A DNA stretch of 64,000 nt from Neisseriaceae bacterium. GTDB taxonomy: Bacteria; Pseudomonadota; Gammaproteobacteria; Burkholderiales; Neisseriaceae. The stretch covers positions 248,001 through 312,000 of the forward strand of contig JAGOQM010000002.1 in assembly GCA_017991555.1 (NCBI GenBank), written 5' to 3'. Below the pieces are notes generated by a model that saw nothing but the letters and a program-made list of their open reading frames with translations, was not told the origin of the DNA and searched no databases. This document shows, one piece after another, positions 28,481 to 36,425 of the stretch (position 1 is its first letter; each line of letters opens with the position of its first letter). Made by a program: the position numbers and the translations under genes.

Positions 28481-28847
28481 GTGGTTTCTCCTACGCCAAC
28501 AAGCTTTTGCTCATGACGTCAATTCATTGTTATTATTATGGTTTTTATTATATACATTTGATTGTATTAGTTTTATTGCTATTTCTCGGCGTTAAGCTTA
28601 TCGTGATTCGTTTATTCATGCAATCCAAAACGGAATGAACACATGAATAAAGCTCGCTTGTCTTGAAACGGTGTTTTATCCTAATCTAAGCAACGCTTTT
28701 GATCTAGGTCAAAAAAATTAACGTATGGCAATATGCCGTATTTTATTTTTTAATGCAAGAAAGCCATATAAATCTTATTTATATTTCAATTTAAATAATC
28801 ATAAAACAATAAAATAACAAAAATACACTCATTCAGGAGAACACACC
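28481..28847. other. AT-rich regulatory gap between lysR and the symporter gene
   Basis: 367 bases, strongly AT-rich toward the symporter. It holds a perfect 10-bp inverted repeat TTTATTCATG (28611-28620) / CATGAATAAA (28642-28651) and an FNR-like site at 28699-28712. No ORF is supported. Confidence 0.6.
28699..28712 (+). promoter_or_regulatory. FNR/ANR-like site upstream of the symporter gene
   Basis: TTGAT-CTAG-GTCAA, one mismatch from TTGAT-N4-ATCAA, 136 bases before the symporter start. Suggests oxygen-responsive control; no convincing -10 at the class II distance is seen. Confidence 0.45.
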
Positions 28848-30086
28848 ATGCTAAAACTGTGGCAGTGGTACAAGAGCAAGTCGTTTATGCTCAAAATTTC
28901 GGTCGGCTTTGCACTGGGCTTAGCCTGCGGCCTCGCCTTCGGCCCCGCTAACGCTTTCTTGGCACCTTTAGGCCAGATTTTCATGAACCTACTCAAAATG
29001 GTCGTGATCCCCTTAATCTTCCTATCCCTCGTGGTGGCAGTGAACCACTCAGACCCCAAAGAACTGGGTCGCATTGGCGCCAAAGTCTTCCCCATTTACT
29101 TAGTCACCACCGGCATAGCCGTGGGCTTGGGCATCGTCATCGCCAAGCTCATGAACCCCGGCGCAGGTCTGTCTATGCCCGTTGACGCCGCCGTCAGCGT
29201 GCCTGAACGCCCCAGCTTTATGAACACCCTAATTGAAATGATTCCGACCAACATCGTGAAATCATTCGCCGATGGCAACATTCTGTCGGTGGTGTTTGTG
29301 GCCATCTTAGTGGGCTTATCGATGCTGTACATGCGCTACTCACAGGACGAAGCCCAGCGTGAAATGGGCAACACCCTGATGAAGTTCACCGAAGCCGCCA
29401 ACGAAGTCGCCCTCAAAATCCTCAACGGCGTTTTAGAATACGCCCCCATTGGCGTGTTTGGCATTACCGCGGCCACCATTGGCAGCCAAGGCATGGACAC
29501 CGTGATTGCGCTGAGCAAGTTTGTGCTGACCTCCTACATCGGCGTGATCGTGCTGATGGTGGTGGTGTACCCCATTATTTTGAAACTGTGGGGCGTGAAG
29601 GTATTTAAGTTTTACAACGACATCAAAGAAGCCGTGTTGACCGCCTTTGTGACCTGCAGCAGCTTAGGCACCCTGCCCCTGACCATTCGCGCCGCTGAAA
29701 AAGCCGGCATTGGCGAACGCATTGCCAAGCTCACCCTACCCATCGGCGCCACCGTCAACATGAACGGCACCGCCATTCGCCTGGGCGTGGGCGTGGTGTT
29801 TGCCTCCGAAATCATCGGCGTGCACCTAGGCGTGCCTGAGTTGATTTCCATCGTGGTCATCGGCACCTTAGCCGCCGTCGGTACCGCCGGCGTCCCCGGT
29901 GCGGGCCTAATCGGCATGTCCATCGTGTTTGCCCAAGCGGGCCTACCGATTGAAATCGTGGCTTTGACCGCCGGCATCAACGTGTTGGTCGACATGATCT
30001 TCACCTTAGGCAACGTCACCGGCGACTTAGTGGCCGCCAAGCTGGTGGATCAGTCCGAACGCCGGCACGCCGCCAAAATAAAGTAG
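28848..30086 (+). CDS. Dicarboxylate/amino acid:cation symporter (DAACS family)
   Basis: 412-aa inner-membrane carrier of the GltP/DctA family, driven by Na+ or H+. The serine-rich re-entrant loop appears as CSSLGTLPLT and the substrate site as NMNGTA, with eight or so helices. An AGGAG ribosome site precedes the ATG. Substrates in this family are glutamate, aspartate or C4-dicarboxylates. The loop reads SSLGTLP where most family members have SSSxTLP, which may shift specificity; a glutamate- or aminoadipate-type substrate is conceivable given the neighbouring operon, but this is speculation. Confidence 0.9.
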   Translation: MLKLWQWYKSKSFMLKISVGFALGLACGLAFGPANAFLAPLGQIFMNLLKMVVIPLIFLSLVVAVNHSDPKELGRIGAKVFPIYLVTTGIAVGLGIVIAKLMNPGAGLSMPVDAAVSVPERPSFMNTLIEMIPTNIVKSFADGNILSVVFVAILVGLSMLYMRYSQDEAQREMGNTLMKFTEAANEVALKILNGVLEYAPIGVFGITAATIGSQGMDTVIALSKFVLTSYIGVIVLMVVVYPIILKLWGVKVFKFYNDIKEAVLTAFVTCSSLGTLPLTIRAAEKAGIGERIAKLTLPIGATVNMNGTAIRLGVGVVFASEIIGVHLGVPELISIVVIGTLAAVGTAGVPGAGLIGMSIVFAQAGLPIEIVALTAGINVLVDMIFTLGNVTGDLVAAKLVDQSERRHAAKIK

Positions 30087-30109
30087 TCTTTTTCCTATGT
30101 TGCACCCTT

Positions 30110-30141
30110 AGCCAAGCCCGCTTCAATGCTTGGCTTTTTTT
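30110..30141 (+). terminator. Terminator of the symporter gene
   Basis: Stem AGCCAAGC / GCTTGGCT followed by a run of T residues. Confidence 0.85.
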
Positions 30142-30176
30142 CGCCCCAGCCTAGTGGCCACGCCCACAGCACCCAC

Positions 30177-30203
30177 AAAAAAAGCCAAGCAAACGCTTGG
30201 CTT
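30177..30203 (-). terminator. Terminator of the copper operon
   Basis: Stem AAGCCAAGC / GCTTGGCTT with an AAAC loop; on the minus strand it ends in seven T residues. The stem core is the same as that of the facing terminator at 30110-30141. Confidence 0.85.
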
Positions 30204-30237
30204 CGGGGTGATGGGCGACAACGTCAAGGGTGGTGAG

Positions 30238-31824
30238 TTAAACCACGTTGAGGTTGGCCATCATACCGAGGTTTTCATGCTCCAAAATATGGCAATGGAA
30301 CATGCGTAACCCCTTATCGTGCTGAACCACTTTAAACACGATCGTCTCGTACGGCCGCAGATTGACCGTGTCCTGATAGGCTCGATAAGGCGCAGGCTCC
30401 GTCCGGTCATTGAGGCTGTGGCTGACGACCATAAACTGGGTGCCGTGTAAATGGAAGGGATGGTCCATGTGTGAATTGTTAAACACCGTCCACTCTTCCA
30501 CTTCCCCCACCTTGCTGGTCAAGTCAATACGGTTCATGTCATAGGTTTGACCATTGACCTTAAACATATTGGCCATCATCGACATGCCCATGCCACCGCT
30601 CATGCTGTGGTCGCCGCCCATGCCACCCATCTCTTCGCTAAACACCACTCGCTTACGCGCCACCACTGGGCCAAAATCATTGATTTTACGCAGCGTGCGC
30701 GGCAAAGCCGCCACTTTAGCCCCCACCGTAACCTGCCCTAAGGTTAAGGTATACGGCGTTTCTTGCACCATCATTTTACTTCGGTCGTAATACAGGCTTT
30801 GCAACGCATACGTCCCCGGTTTACGGGTTCGCACCACCACCTCAACGCGGTCGGCGGGCGACAAAAACAGCTCGGTCACCGGCGCCTGCGGTGCTTCCAG
30901 CAAACCGCCATCGGTGCCCAGTAAAATGAACTCACAGTTGGGAATGTGCAAGCGTAAATAACGCGCGGCGCAAGCGTTCCAAATGCGCACCCGGTGTTCA
31001 CCACTGAGGCTGATCTTCGGCTCGCGCTGGCCGTTTACCAACACAAACTGGCCTTCTCGGCCGTTCATCCAATCCAACATGGTGTTTTCAGGCACGCGTC
31101 CGTCAACGTCTAAACGCAAGTCTGAAATCAACCAATGTTGCTCAGGCAGGTGCGCCAAAGGGTCTTGCTTGGCTTTGACGATAAACGTACCGGCCAGGCC
31201 ATGAGCCACCTGCTCCGACACATGACCATGCGGATGCGGGTGATACCAATAAGTGCCGGCGCTGCCTTCGGGCACGGTAAACTGATAGATTCTGGTTTGC
31301 CCCGGCGCCACTGGATCTTGCGGATTGCCGTCCTGATCGGAAGGCACCGGCAGGCCATGCCAGTGTACGGTGGTTGGTTGGCTCAGCTGATTTTCAAAGG
31401 TAATCTCAACCCTATCGCCTTCAGTGACCACAATTTGTGGGCCCGGCACGCTGTCATTATAAGCCCACAGCTCGGTTTGCTTTGCGCCGGCCAAGGTCAC
31501 CATCACTGGCTTAGCCGTCAGTTTGGCGCGGAACAACCCCAGCTTACGGCTGCGGTTAGGCAGCAAAGCCAAAGGGGCTAACGGCGCACCAGCCGCCATC
31601 GCGGTCACTGGCATCAGGTTTTGTGCCCCCATGCCCATGCCGCCCATGTTGTGGTTCATGCCGCCCATGCCGCTCATACCGTGGCCCATGCCGCTCATGT
31701 TATGGCCCATACCATTCATATTGTGGCCCATGCCACCCATGCGCCCAGAGCGCGCCCAGGCGAACACACCCGTGGCGGCCACGCCGGCGCCAATGCCATA
31801 CTTCAAAAAATCACGTCGTTTCAT
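30238..31824 (-). CDS. Tat-exported multicopper oxidase with Met/His-rich N-terminus
   Basis: 528-aa periplasmic copper oxidase of the CueO/CopA type, likely oxidising Cu(I). Tat signal RRDFLKYG (residues 3-10). Residues 29-66 are a Gly-Met-His-Asn repeat (units like GMGHNM) that should bind copper. Four copper-ligand motifs follow: HWHGLP, HPHPHG, HPFHLHG and HCHILEHE. A second Met-rich loop (EEMGGMGGDHSMSGGMGMSMM) lies near residue 400. AAAGGA lies 7 nt before the ATG. It is last in an operon with the DUF411 and Cys-rich genes. Confidence 0.92.
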   Translation of the reverse strand: MKRRDFLKYGIGAGVAATGVFAWARSGRMGGMGHNMNGMGHNMSGMGHGMSGMGGMNHNMGGMGMGAQNLMPVTAMAAGAPLAPLALLPNRSRKLGLFRAKLTAKPVMVTLAGAKQTELWAYNDSVPGPQIVVTEGDRVEITFENQLSQPTTVHWHGLPVPSDQDGNPQDPVAPGQTRIYQFTVPEGSAGTYWYHPHPHGHVSEQVAHGLAGTFIVKAKQDPLAHLPEQHWLISDLRLDVDGRVPENTMLDWMNGREGQFVLVNGQREPKISLSGEHRVRIWNACAARYLRLHIPNCEFILLGTDGGLLEAPQAPVTELFLSPADRVEVVVRTRKPGTYALQSLYYDRSKMMVQETPYTLTLGQVTVGAKVAALPRTLRKINDFGPVVARKRVVFSEEMGGMGGDHSMSGGMGMSMMANMFKVNGQTYDMNRIDLTSKVGEVEEWTVFNNSHMDHPFHLHGTQFMVVSHSLNDRTEPAPYRAYQDTVNLRPYETIVFKVVQHDKGLRMFHCHILEHENLGMMANLNVV

Positions 31825-31862
31825 GCTGATTCCTTTATCTTGATTGATCTTGATGTTGATGC

Positions 31863-32306
31863 TTATCGGACGTCGTAGATGCCGCTAGGCTTACCCTGCT
31901 TGTCCAAAGCCACCATTTTCAAACTGCCCTTTTTCTCAGGGCCCATGCCTGGAGAGTTTAAGGGCATGCCAGGTAAAGCAATGCCTTTCAGATTTTTCGG
32001 TTTTTCTTTGAGTAGTTTATGAATCGACGCCACCGGTACGTGGCCTTCGACCACATAGCCGCCCACTTCAACCGTGTGGCAGCTGGCCGCTTGATGCGTG
32101 CCCAAACGTTTTTGCACGCTCGACATGTTTTCATGATTGACCGCTTTGACCGCAAAACCATTTTTTTTCAAATAGTCGATGTATTCTTGGCAGCAGCCGC
32201 AATAAGGGCTTTTATGGACGGTGGCGGCAATGGGTGCAGCCACGGCAGGCAAGGTAAAGGCGGCCAAAAGCAAGCCCAACGCAGGGGCTAATAAACGTGT
32301 GTTCAT
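31863..32306 (-). CDS. DUF411 periplasmic metal-binding protein
   Basis: 147 aa with a signal peptide (about 23 residues, ending AVAA). The DUF411 features are KSPYCGCCQEYIDYL, with a CGCC metal-binding motif, and VVEGHVPVASI. Members occur in copper-resistance clusters; some are called CopG. It sits between the Cys-rich gene and the multicopper oxidase. Confidence 0.9.
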   Translation of the reverse strand: MNTRLLAPALGLLLAAFTLPAVAAPIAATVHKSPYCGCCQEYIDYLKKNGFAVKAVNHENMSSVQKRLGTHQAASCHTVEVGGYVVEGHVPVASIHKLLKEKPKNLKGIALPGMPLNSPGMGPEKKGSLKMVALDKQGKPSGIYDVR

Positions 32307-32368
32307 GATGAATTCCTAATGCTGATTAATAAATAAAATGTCAATAACAAATAAATATGAATGCAGGA

Positions 32369-32770
32369 TTAGGCTTTAGGCGGGGGCGTATCAGGGGCCC
32401 CATAAATAGACGCAAACGGCTCATCCGCTGCCTGTGGCAGCATCACCGTTTGACTCAGCGCGGGCAGCGTTAAGCTGGCCACGGGTAGAACAGGCGCCGC
32501 ACAGGCACCGGCCATGCTCAGACAGGCTAAGGCGCATGACGTACTCATGCCCCCGGCCATACCGTCCTCATCACAGCAATCGGCAACAGGCGCTGCATGC
32601 GAGCCCACCTCATGGCAATCCACCATCGACGGTGCTGACACCGCCATCACCACAGTAGTAGACCCGTGCGCCGCCGCCCCTGCCGTTAGGCTGGGAACAA
32701 ACATCATCATGAATAAAGTTAAGCTTAATAAGCCTAGCTTTGAGCAGTAATGAACGGCGCGCACAATCAC
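32369..32770 (-). CDS. Small Cys/His/Met-rich exported protein, probably copper-linked
   Basis: About 133 aa with a hydrophobic N-terminal signal. The middle has many potential copper ligands (DCHEVGSHAAPVADCCDEDG, then CALACLSMAGAC). It resembles the loose group of DUF2946/CopL-like proteins in copper operons, but I cannot name the family firmly. The start is uncertain: GTG at 32770 or 32764, with no strong ribosome site. First gene of the copper operon. Confidence 0.7.
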   Translation of the reverse strand: MIVRAVHYCSKLGLLSLTLFMMMFVPSLTAGAAAHGSTTVVMAVSAPSMVDCHEVGSHAAPVADCCDEDGMAGGMSTSCALACLSMAGACAAPVLPVASLTLPALSQTVMLPQAADEPFASIYGAPDTPPPKA

Positions 32771-32856
32771 TCACATAGGGATAATCAGACCCACATCATA
32801 ACATAAGGGCCCCAGAAAAATCGACCGGAACCCCATGATTAGCTGACGCAACGCAA

Positions 32857-33933
32857 CTATTCAGGCGAGAGCCAGCGCCGCCGATACAAAAACACCACCA
32901 TGCCCGTCACAATGAGCCCCATGCTGGCCAACACCACATAATAGCCATAACGCCAATGCAGTTCCGGCATATGGTCAAAGTTCATCCCGTATATCCCTGT
33001 AATCAAAGTCAGCGGCATGAAAATCAAGGTAATGACGGTCAGCAAGCGCATTTGCTTATTCAACTGGTTAGACTGATACGACAAATACACGTCCATCATG
33101 CCCACCAATAAATCGCGCGTGGCGTCCATGGTTTCAAGTAGCTGAACGGAATGATCGTAGGCATCCCGCAAAAACACCTTGGCCTCTTTGCGAAACCAGA
33201 TGTCGTCGCGCACCAATCGGTTCAATGCTTCACGCAGGGGGGAAATGGCTTTACGCAAGCGAACGCCATCGCGCTTGAGCCGATAAATGGTTTTTAACAC
33301 GTCGTCACGGGCCTGATTTGCAAAGATGCTTTTATCAACAGACTCAACTTTTGTTGAAAATTCATCGACCACGCTGAAACAATCGTCCACCAATCGGTCA
33401 ATCAAATAATAGGCCAAAAACTCCGCGTCTTCATGCCGCAGCAAGCCTTTGTTTTGAATCAAGCGGTTGTGAATTTCTGAGAACAGGCCCAAAGGACGAT
33501 TTTGAAACGTCAGCACAAACCCTTCGCCCACGATCAAATACACCTGATCGCCGACCAAGCGGTTGCCCTCATAGGCAAACACGCGCCCAGCAAAAAAGAG
33601 ATAGTCGTCGTATTCTTCAATCTTGGGGCGCTGCTGTCGGGTTAAAATGTCTTCCACCACCAGTGGATGAATGTGAAACGGCGCCAGCATTTGGTTCAGC
33701 ATCGCCACATCTTTGATCCCGATAAAGTGTAGCCACTGCGTTTGCCCTGCCACCACTTCGGGCGGCGGCGTCGCTAAAAAAGTGGCCGGCTCATATTCGG
33801 TAATCGACACATCGTCTTGGTCGTACACGGTGCGGCGCACAAACGCCGCCGGCATGGTGCTGGTTTCTTGCCTAACCGGCAGGCCGTGCTCATGGCTCAT
33901 GGGTTGCCGTGTCGTTTCGGGGGCCTCAGACAT
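32857..33933 (-). CDS. corA: CorA-family magnesium/cobalt transporter
   Basis: 358-aa inner-membrane divalent cation channel. The large cytoplasmic N-domain ends in two C-terminal helices, with the signature GMN in ITGIYGMNFDHMPE. A basic tail (YRRRWLSPE) follows. ATG at 33933 has GAGGTGAGG just upstream; the in-frame GTG at 33942 is part of that site. It follows ppx with 21 bases between and likely shares its transcript. Confidence 0.93.
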   Translation of the reverse strand: MSEAPETTRQPMSHEHGLPVRQETSTMPAAFVRRTVYDQDDVSITEYEPATFLATPPPEVVAGQTQWLHFIGIKDVAMLNQMLAPFHIHPLVVEDILTRQQRPKIEEYDDYLFFAGRVFAYEGNRLVGDQVYLIVGEGFVLTFQNRPLGLFSEIHNRLIQNKGLLRHEDAEFLAYYLIDRLVDDCFSVVDEFSTKVESVDKSIFANQARDDVLKTIYRLKRDGVRLRKAISPLREALNRLVRDDIWFRKEAKVFLRDAYDHSVQLLETMDATRDLLVGMMDVYLSYQSNQLNKQMRLLTVITLIFMPLTLITGIYGMNFDHMPELHWRYGYYVVLASMGLIVTGMVVFLYRRRWLSPE

Positions 33934-33954
33934 AAACCTCACCTCTACTAGGGG

Positions 33955-35565
33955 TTATTCAACGTACAGCTCAGCGTCGGTTTCTGGCAGCGCACCCAAG
34001 GGTTTTATGGTGAAGTCACGACCAATTTTTTCCCAATGGGCCTCTTCTAAAACCAAGGCGCTGACCGTCAATGGATTAAGCTCTAGCCAAACGTTGGATA
34101 TTTTTAACGTACATTTCTTCTTACTTAGTTGAAACTTAACTTTGGTATTGTTTGGAATGCACACATCCTTACGGCCGCGGCAAAATAAAGCCGCCAGGCG
34201 CAAAGACAGCACCGCCGCCCAACAGTATTCATCGGTGCCAATCTGCTCCAACATTTTCTTCATGTCGCCGCGATGGCCCAAAATCAACACCGCCAGCTTG
34301 TTTTGCTCACGCTTAGAAAAGCCAGGCATGTCGGCGTTTTTAACGATGTAGGCCGAATGCTTATGGTAGGCCGTGTGGGCAATGCTCAAACCAATCTCAT
34401 GCAGCTTAGCGGCCCAGTCAATTAGGCTCAACCACATGCCCATTTCATGTACGGGTAGGTCTTTGGCCATGCCTTCAAAATACTTCTGGGCAATGTCCGA
34501 CACCATTTCGCCCTGGTGGACGTCTGCCCGATAGCGATTTTGGAACCGCGCCACGGTTTCATCGCGCATGTCGGCATCCAGCTGCCGCCCAATGAGGTCG
34601 TACAACACGCCATCACGCAGGGCGGCGTCGGTGACCTCCATCTCTTCGATGGCCAGCTCTTCAAAAATAGCGATCATCACCGCCAAACCGCCGGCAAACA
34701 CTTCCGTGCGCTCGGCCTTAAGGCCAATCACCATCGCCGACTCAACGCTGCCGGCACGAACGATTTGATTCATCAGCAGCTTCATCGCCGGCAGGGTGAT
34801 CATCCCTCGCGCATCGCCCAAGGCTTCAAACACCGCACTGAGCGACCGCGCCGTGCCAGAAGTGCCAATCGACACATCCCAGCCCACCGACTTCAACATG
34901 GTGCTGATGCGCTGCACTTCGGTACGGGCCGCCCAGATGGCGTTCGCCACACTGGCCTCGGTCACCTCGCCCTCGGGGAAAAACCGTAGGCTGTGAGACA
35001 CGCAGCCCAAAGCCAAGCTTTCGGTCACCTGTGGCACCAAGCCATTGCCGATCACAAATTCGGTTGAGCCACCGCCAATGTCGACCACCAGCCGTTTGTC
35101 GTCGGTGACTGCCGAAGTGTGCGCCACGCCCAAATAAATCAGGCGGGCTTCTTCTCGACCCGCGATGATTTCAATCGGGAAGCCCAAAACCGCTTCGGCC
35201 TGTTCCAAGAACGGCCCAATGTTTTTAGCCACCCTAAAGGTATTCGTTGCCACCACCCGCACCTGCGGCGTGGCAAAGCCGCGCAGGCGTTCGCCAAACT
35301 TAGCCAGGCACGACAAGGCCCGTTCTTGCGACTCCGGTGATAGGTATTTATCTTTACCTAAGCCCGCACCAAACCGAACCATTTCCTTAAGTGAATCAAT
35401 GACAAACAGTTGCGTGCCCTCTTTACGGCAAATTTGCAATCTAAAACTGTTTGACCCTAAGTCTACGGTCGCCAATACATCAAAATCAAAGGCCTGTTTC
35501 ACAAGCAGTCTTTCTCGAGATTCAAAACGTGCCCCAATGTTAGCGTGAGCCACTGAAACTGTCAT
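33955..35565 (-). CDS. ppx: Exopolyphosphatase (Ppx/GppA family)
   Basis: Degrades polyphosphate from its ends (or pppGpp). 536 aa: the ASKHA ATPase-like N-half has VDLGSNSFRL (phosphate loop 1) and VVDIGGGSTEF (loop 2), and the C-terminal half has an HD-like helical domain (HEIGLSIAHTAYHKHSAYI). Ppx cannot be separated from GppA by eye, but the length and C-terminal domain fit Ppx. First gene of a likely ppx-corA transcript. Confidence 0.9.
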   Translation of the reverse strand: MTVSVAHANIGARFESRERLLVKQAFDFDVLATVDLGSNSFRLQICRKEGTQLFVIDSLKEMVRFGAGLGKDKYLSPESQERALSCLAKFGERLRGFATPQVRVVATNTFRVAKNIGPFLEQAEAVLGFPIEIIAGREEARLIYLGVAHTSAVTDDKRLVVDIGGGSTEFVIGNGLVPQVTESLALGCVSHSLRFFPEGEVTEASVANAIWAARTEVQRISTMLKSVGWDVSIGTSGTARSLSAVFEALGDARGMITLPAMKLLMNQIVRAGSVESAMVIGLKAERTEVFAGGLAVMIAIFEELAIEEMEVTDAALRDGVLYDLIGRQLDADMRDETVARFQNRYRADVHQGEMVSDIAQKYFEGMAKDLPVHEMGMWLSLIDWAAKLHEIGLSIAHTAYHKHSAYIVKNADMPGFSKREQNKLAVLILGHRGDMKKMLEQIGTDEYCWAAVLSLRLAALFCRGRKDVCIPNNTKVKFQLSKKKCTLKISNVWLELNPLTVSALVLEEAHWEKIGRDFTIKPLGALPETDAELYVE

Positions 35566-35727
35566 GCTGATTTTTTGACTATGGCTGTCGTTTTTTCTGA
35601 TTTAAAGCAGGCAATGCCCGACTAGCCAAGGTTGTGATTGTAGAGGATGCCTTTCCATCCCGCTTTTTAGCGGCCACCTTAATGACCAAAATTGGTATTT
35701 TCACCAAATAATTGTAGAATAAACCCC

Positions 35728-36135
35728 ATGAACATCTCACAAGTGGCCGCGCTCACCCAATTAAGCGCCAAAATGATTCGGCGGTATGAAGAACTCAACC
35801 TACTGCCCGACGTCCCTCGTACCGAGGCGGACTACCGCGTCTATCAGGATCGCCACGTCGCCGCCTTAAGCTTCATTAAGCGCGCCCGTGACCTAGGGTT
35901 TTCCCTCAAGCAAATCGAGGCTTTAATGTCGTTGTGGCACGACCAACACCGCGCCAGCGCCGACGTCAAACAGCTGGCACAAGAACACATTCGCCTACTG
36001 GAAGACAAAGCCCGCCAGCTACAAGAAATGGCCAACACCTTAAAAGAGTGGAGCCAAGTGTGCCGAGGTGACGACGATCCCAACTGCCCTATTCTGAACA
36101 GCCTAGCCCAAGCCTGCGCCAGCCACCCCAATTAA
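35728..36135 (+). CDS. cueR: CueR-like copper-responsive MerR regulator
   Basis: 135 aa. MerR helix-turn-helix at the N-terminus (MNISQVAALTQLSAKMIRRYEE), a dimer helix, and the metal loop with Cys112 and Cys120 (CRGDDDPNC), the same positions and spacing as in E. coli CueR. This spacing marks Cu(I)/Ag(I) sensors. The ATG at 35728 is chosen from the conserved N-terminus over an in-frame start at 35692. The copper operon (32770-30238) lies 3 kb away beyond ppx-corA; I saw no clear CueR box before it. Confidence 0.9.
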   Translation: MNISQVAALTQLSAKMIRRYEELNLLPDVPRTEADYRVYQDRHVAALSFIKRARDLGFSLKQIEALMSLWHDQHRASADVKQLAQEHIRLLEDKARQLQEMANTLKEWSQVCRGDDDPNCPILNSLAQACASHPN

Positions 36136-36140
36136 CCTCA

Positions 36141-36161
36141 CCGCGCTGGGCGCGGTTTTTT
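36141..36161 (+). terminator. Terminator of cueR
   Basis: Stem CCGCGC / GCGCGG with TGG loop and six T residues, right after the stop. Confidence 0.85.
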
Positions 36162-36425
36162 ATGGCAGCAACCAAAACCCAATGAACGAAACTGGCGCAA
36201 AACCCCCTGCTTTTTCTCATTAAAACGTCGTCACCCCCCAAGGCAATCCACTTCCCATCAACAACACCCATCAAAAAAGCATTTAATGCCAATTTAAATT
36301 AATATTTACGATTCGCAAACCATCATCTGCGCCATATCATCATTTTTTAGTTTGTTATGGCAAAAGCAAACGCCATCCTTTATACTCGTGCCTTTCATTT
36401 CAACACGCATACGCACAGGTTTTTT

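Noticed and set aside
30110..30203. Two facing terminators sharing the stem GCCAAGC as a possible mobile repeat
   Set aside because: Each has its own T run and follows a gene end on its own strand; the shared short stem can be coincidence or local duplication.
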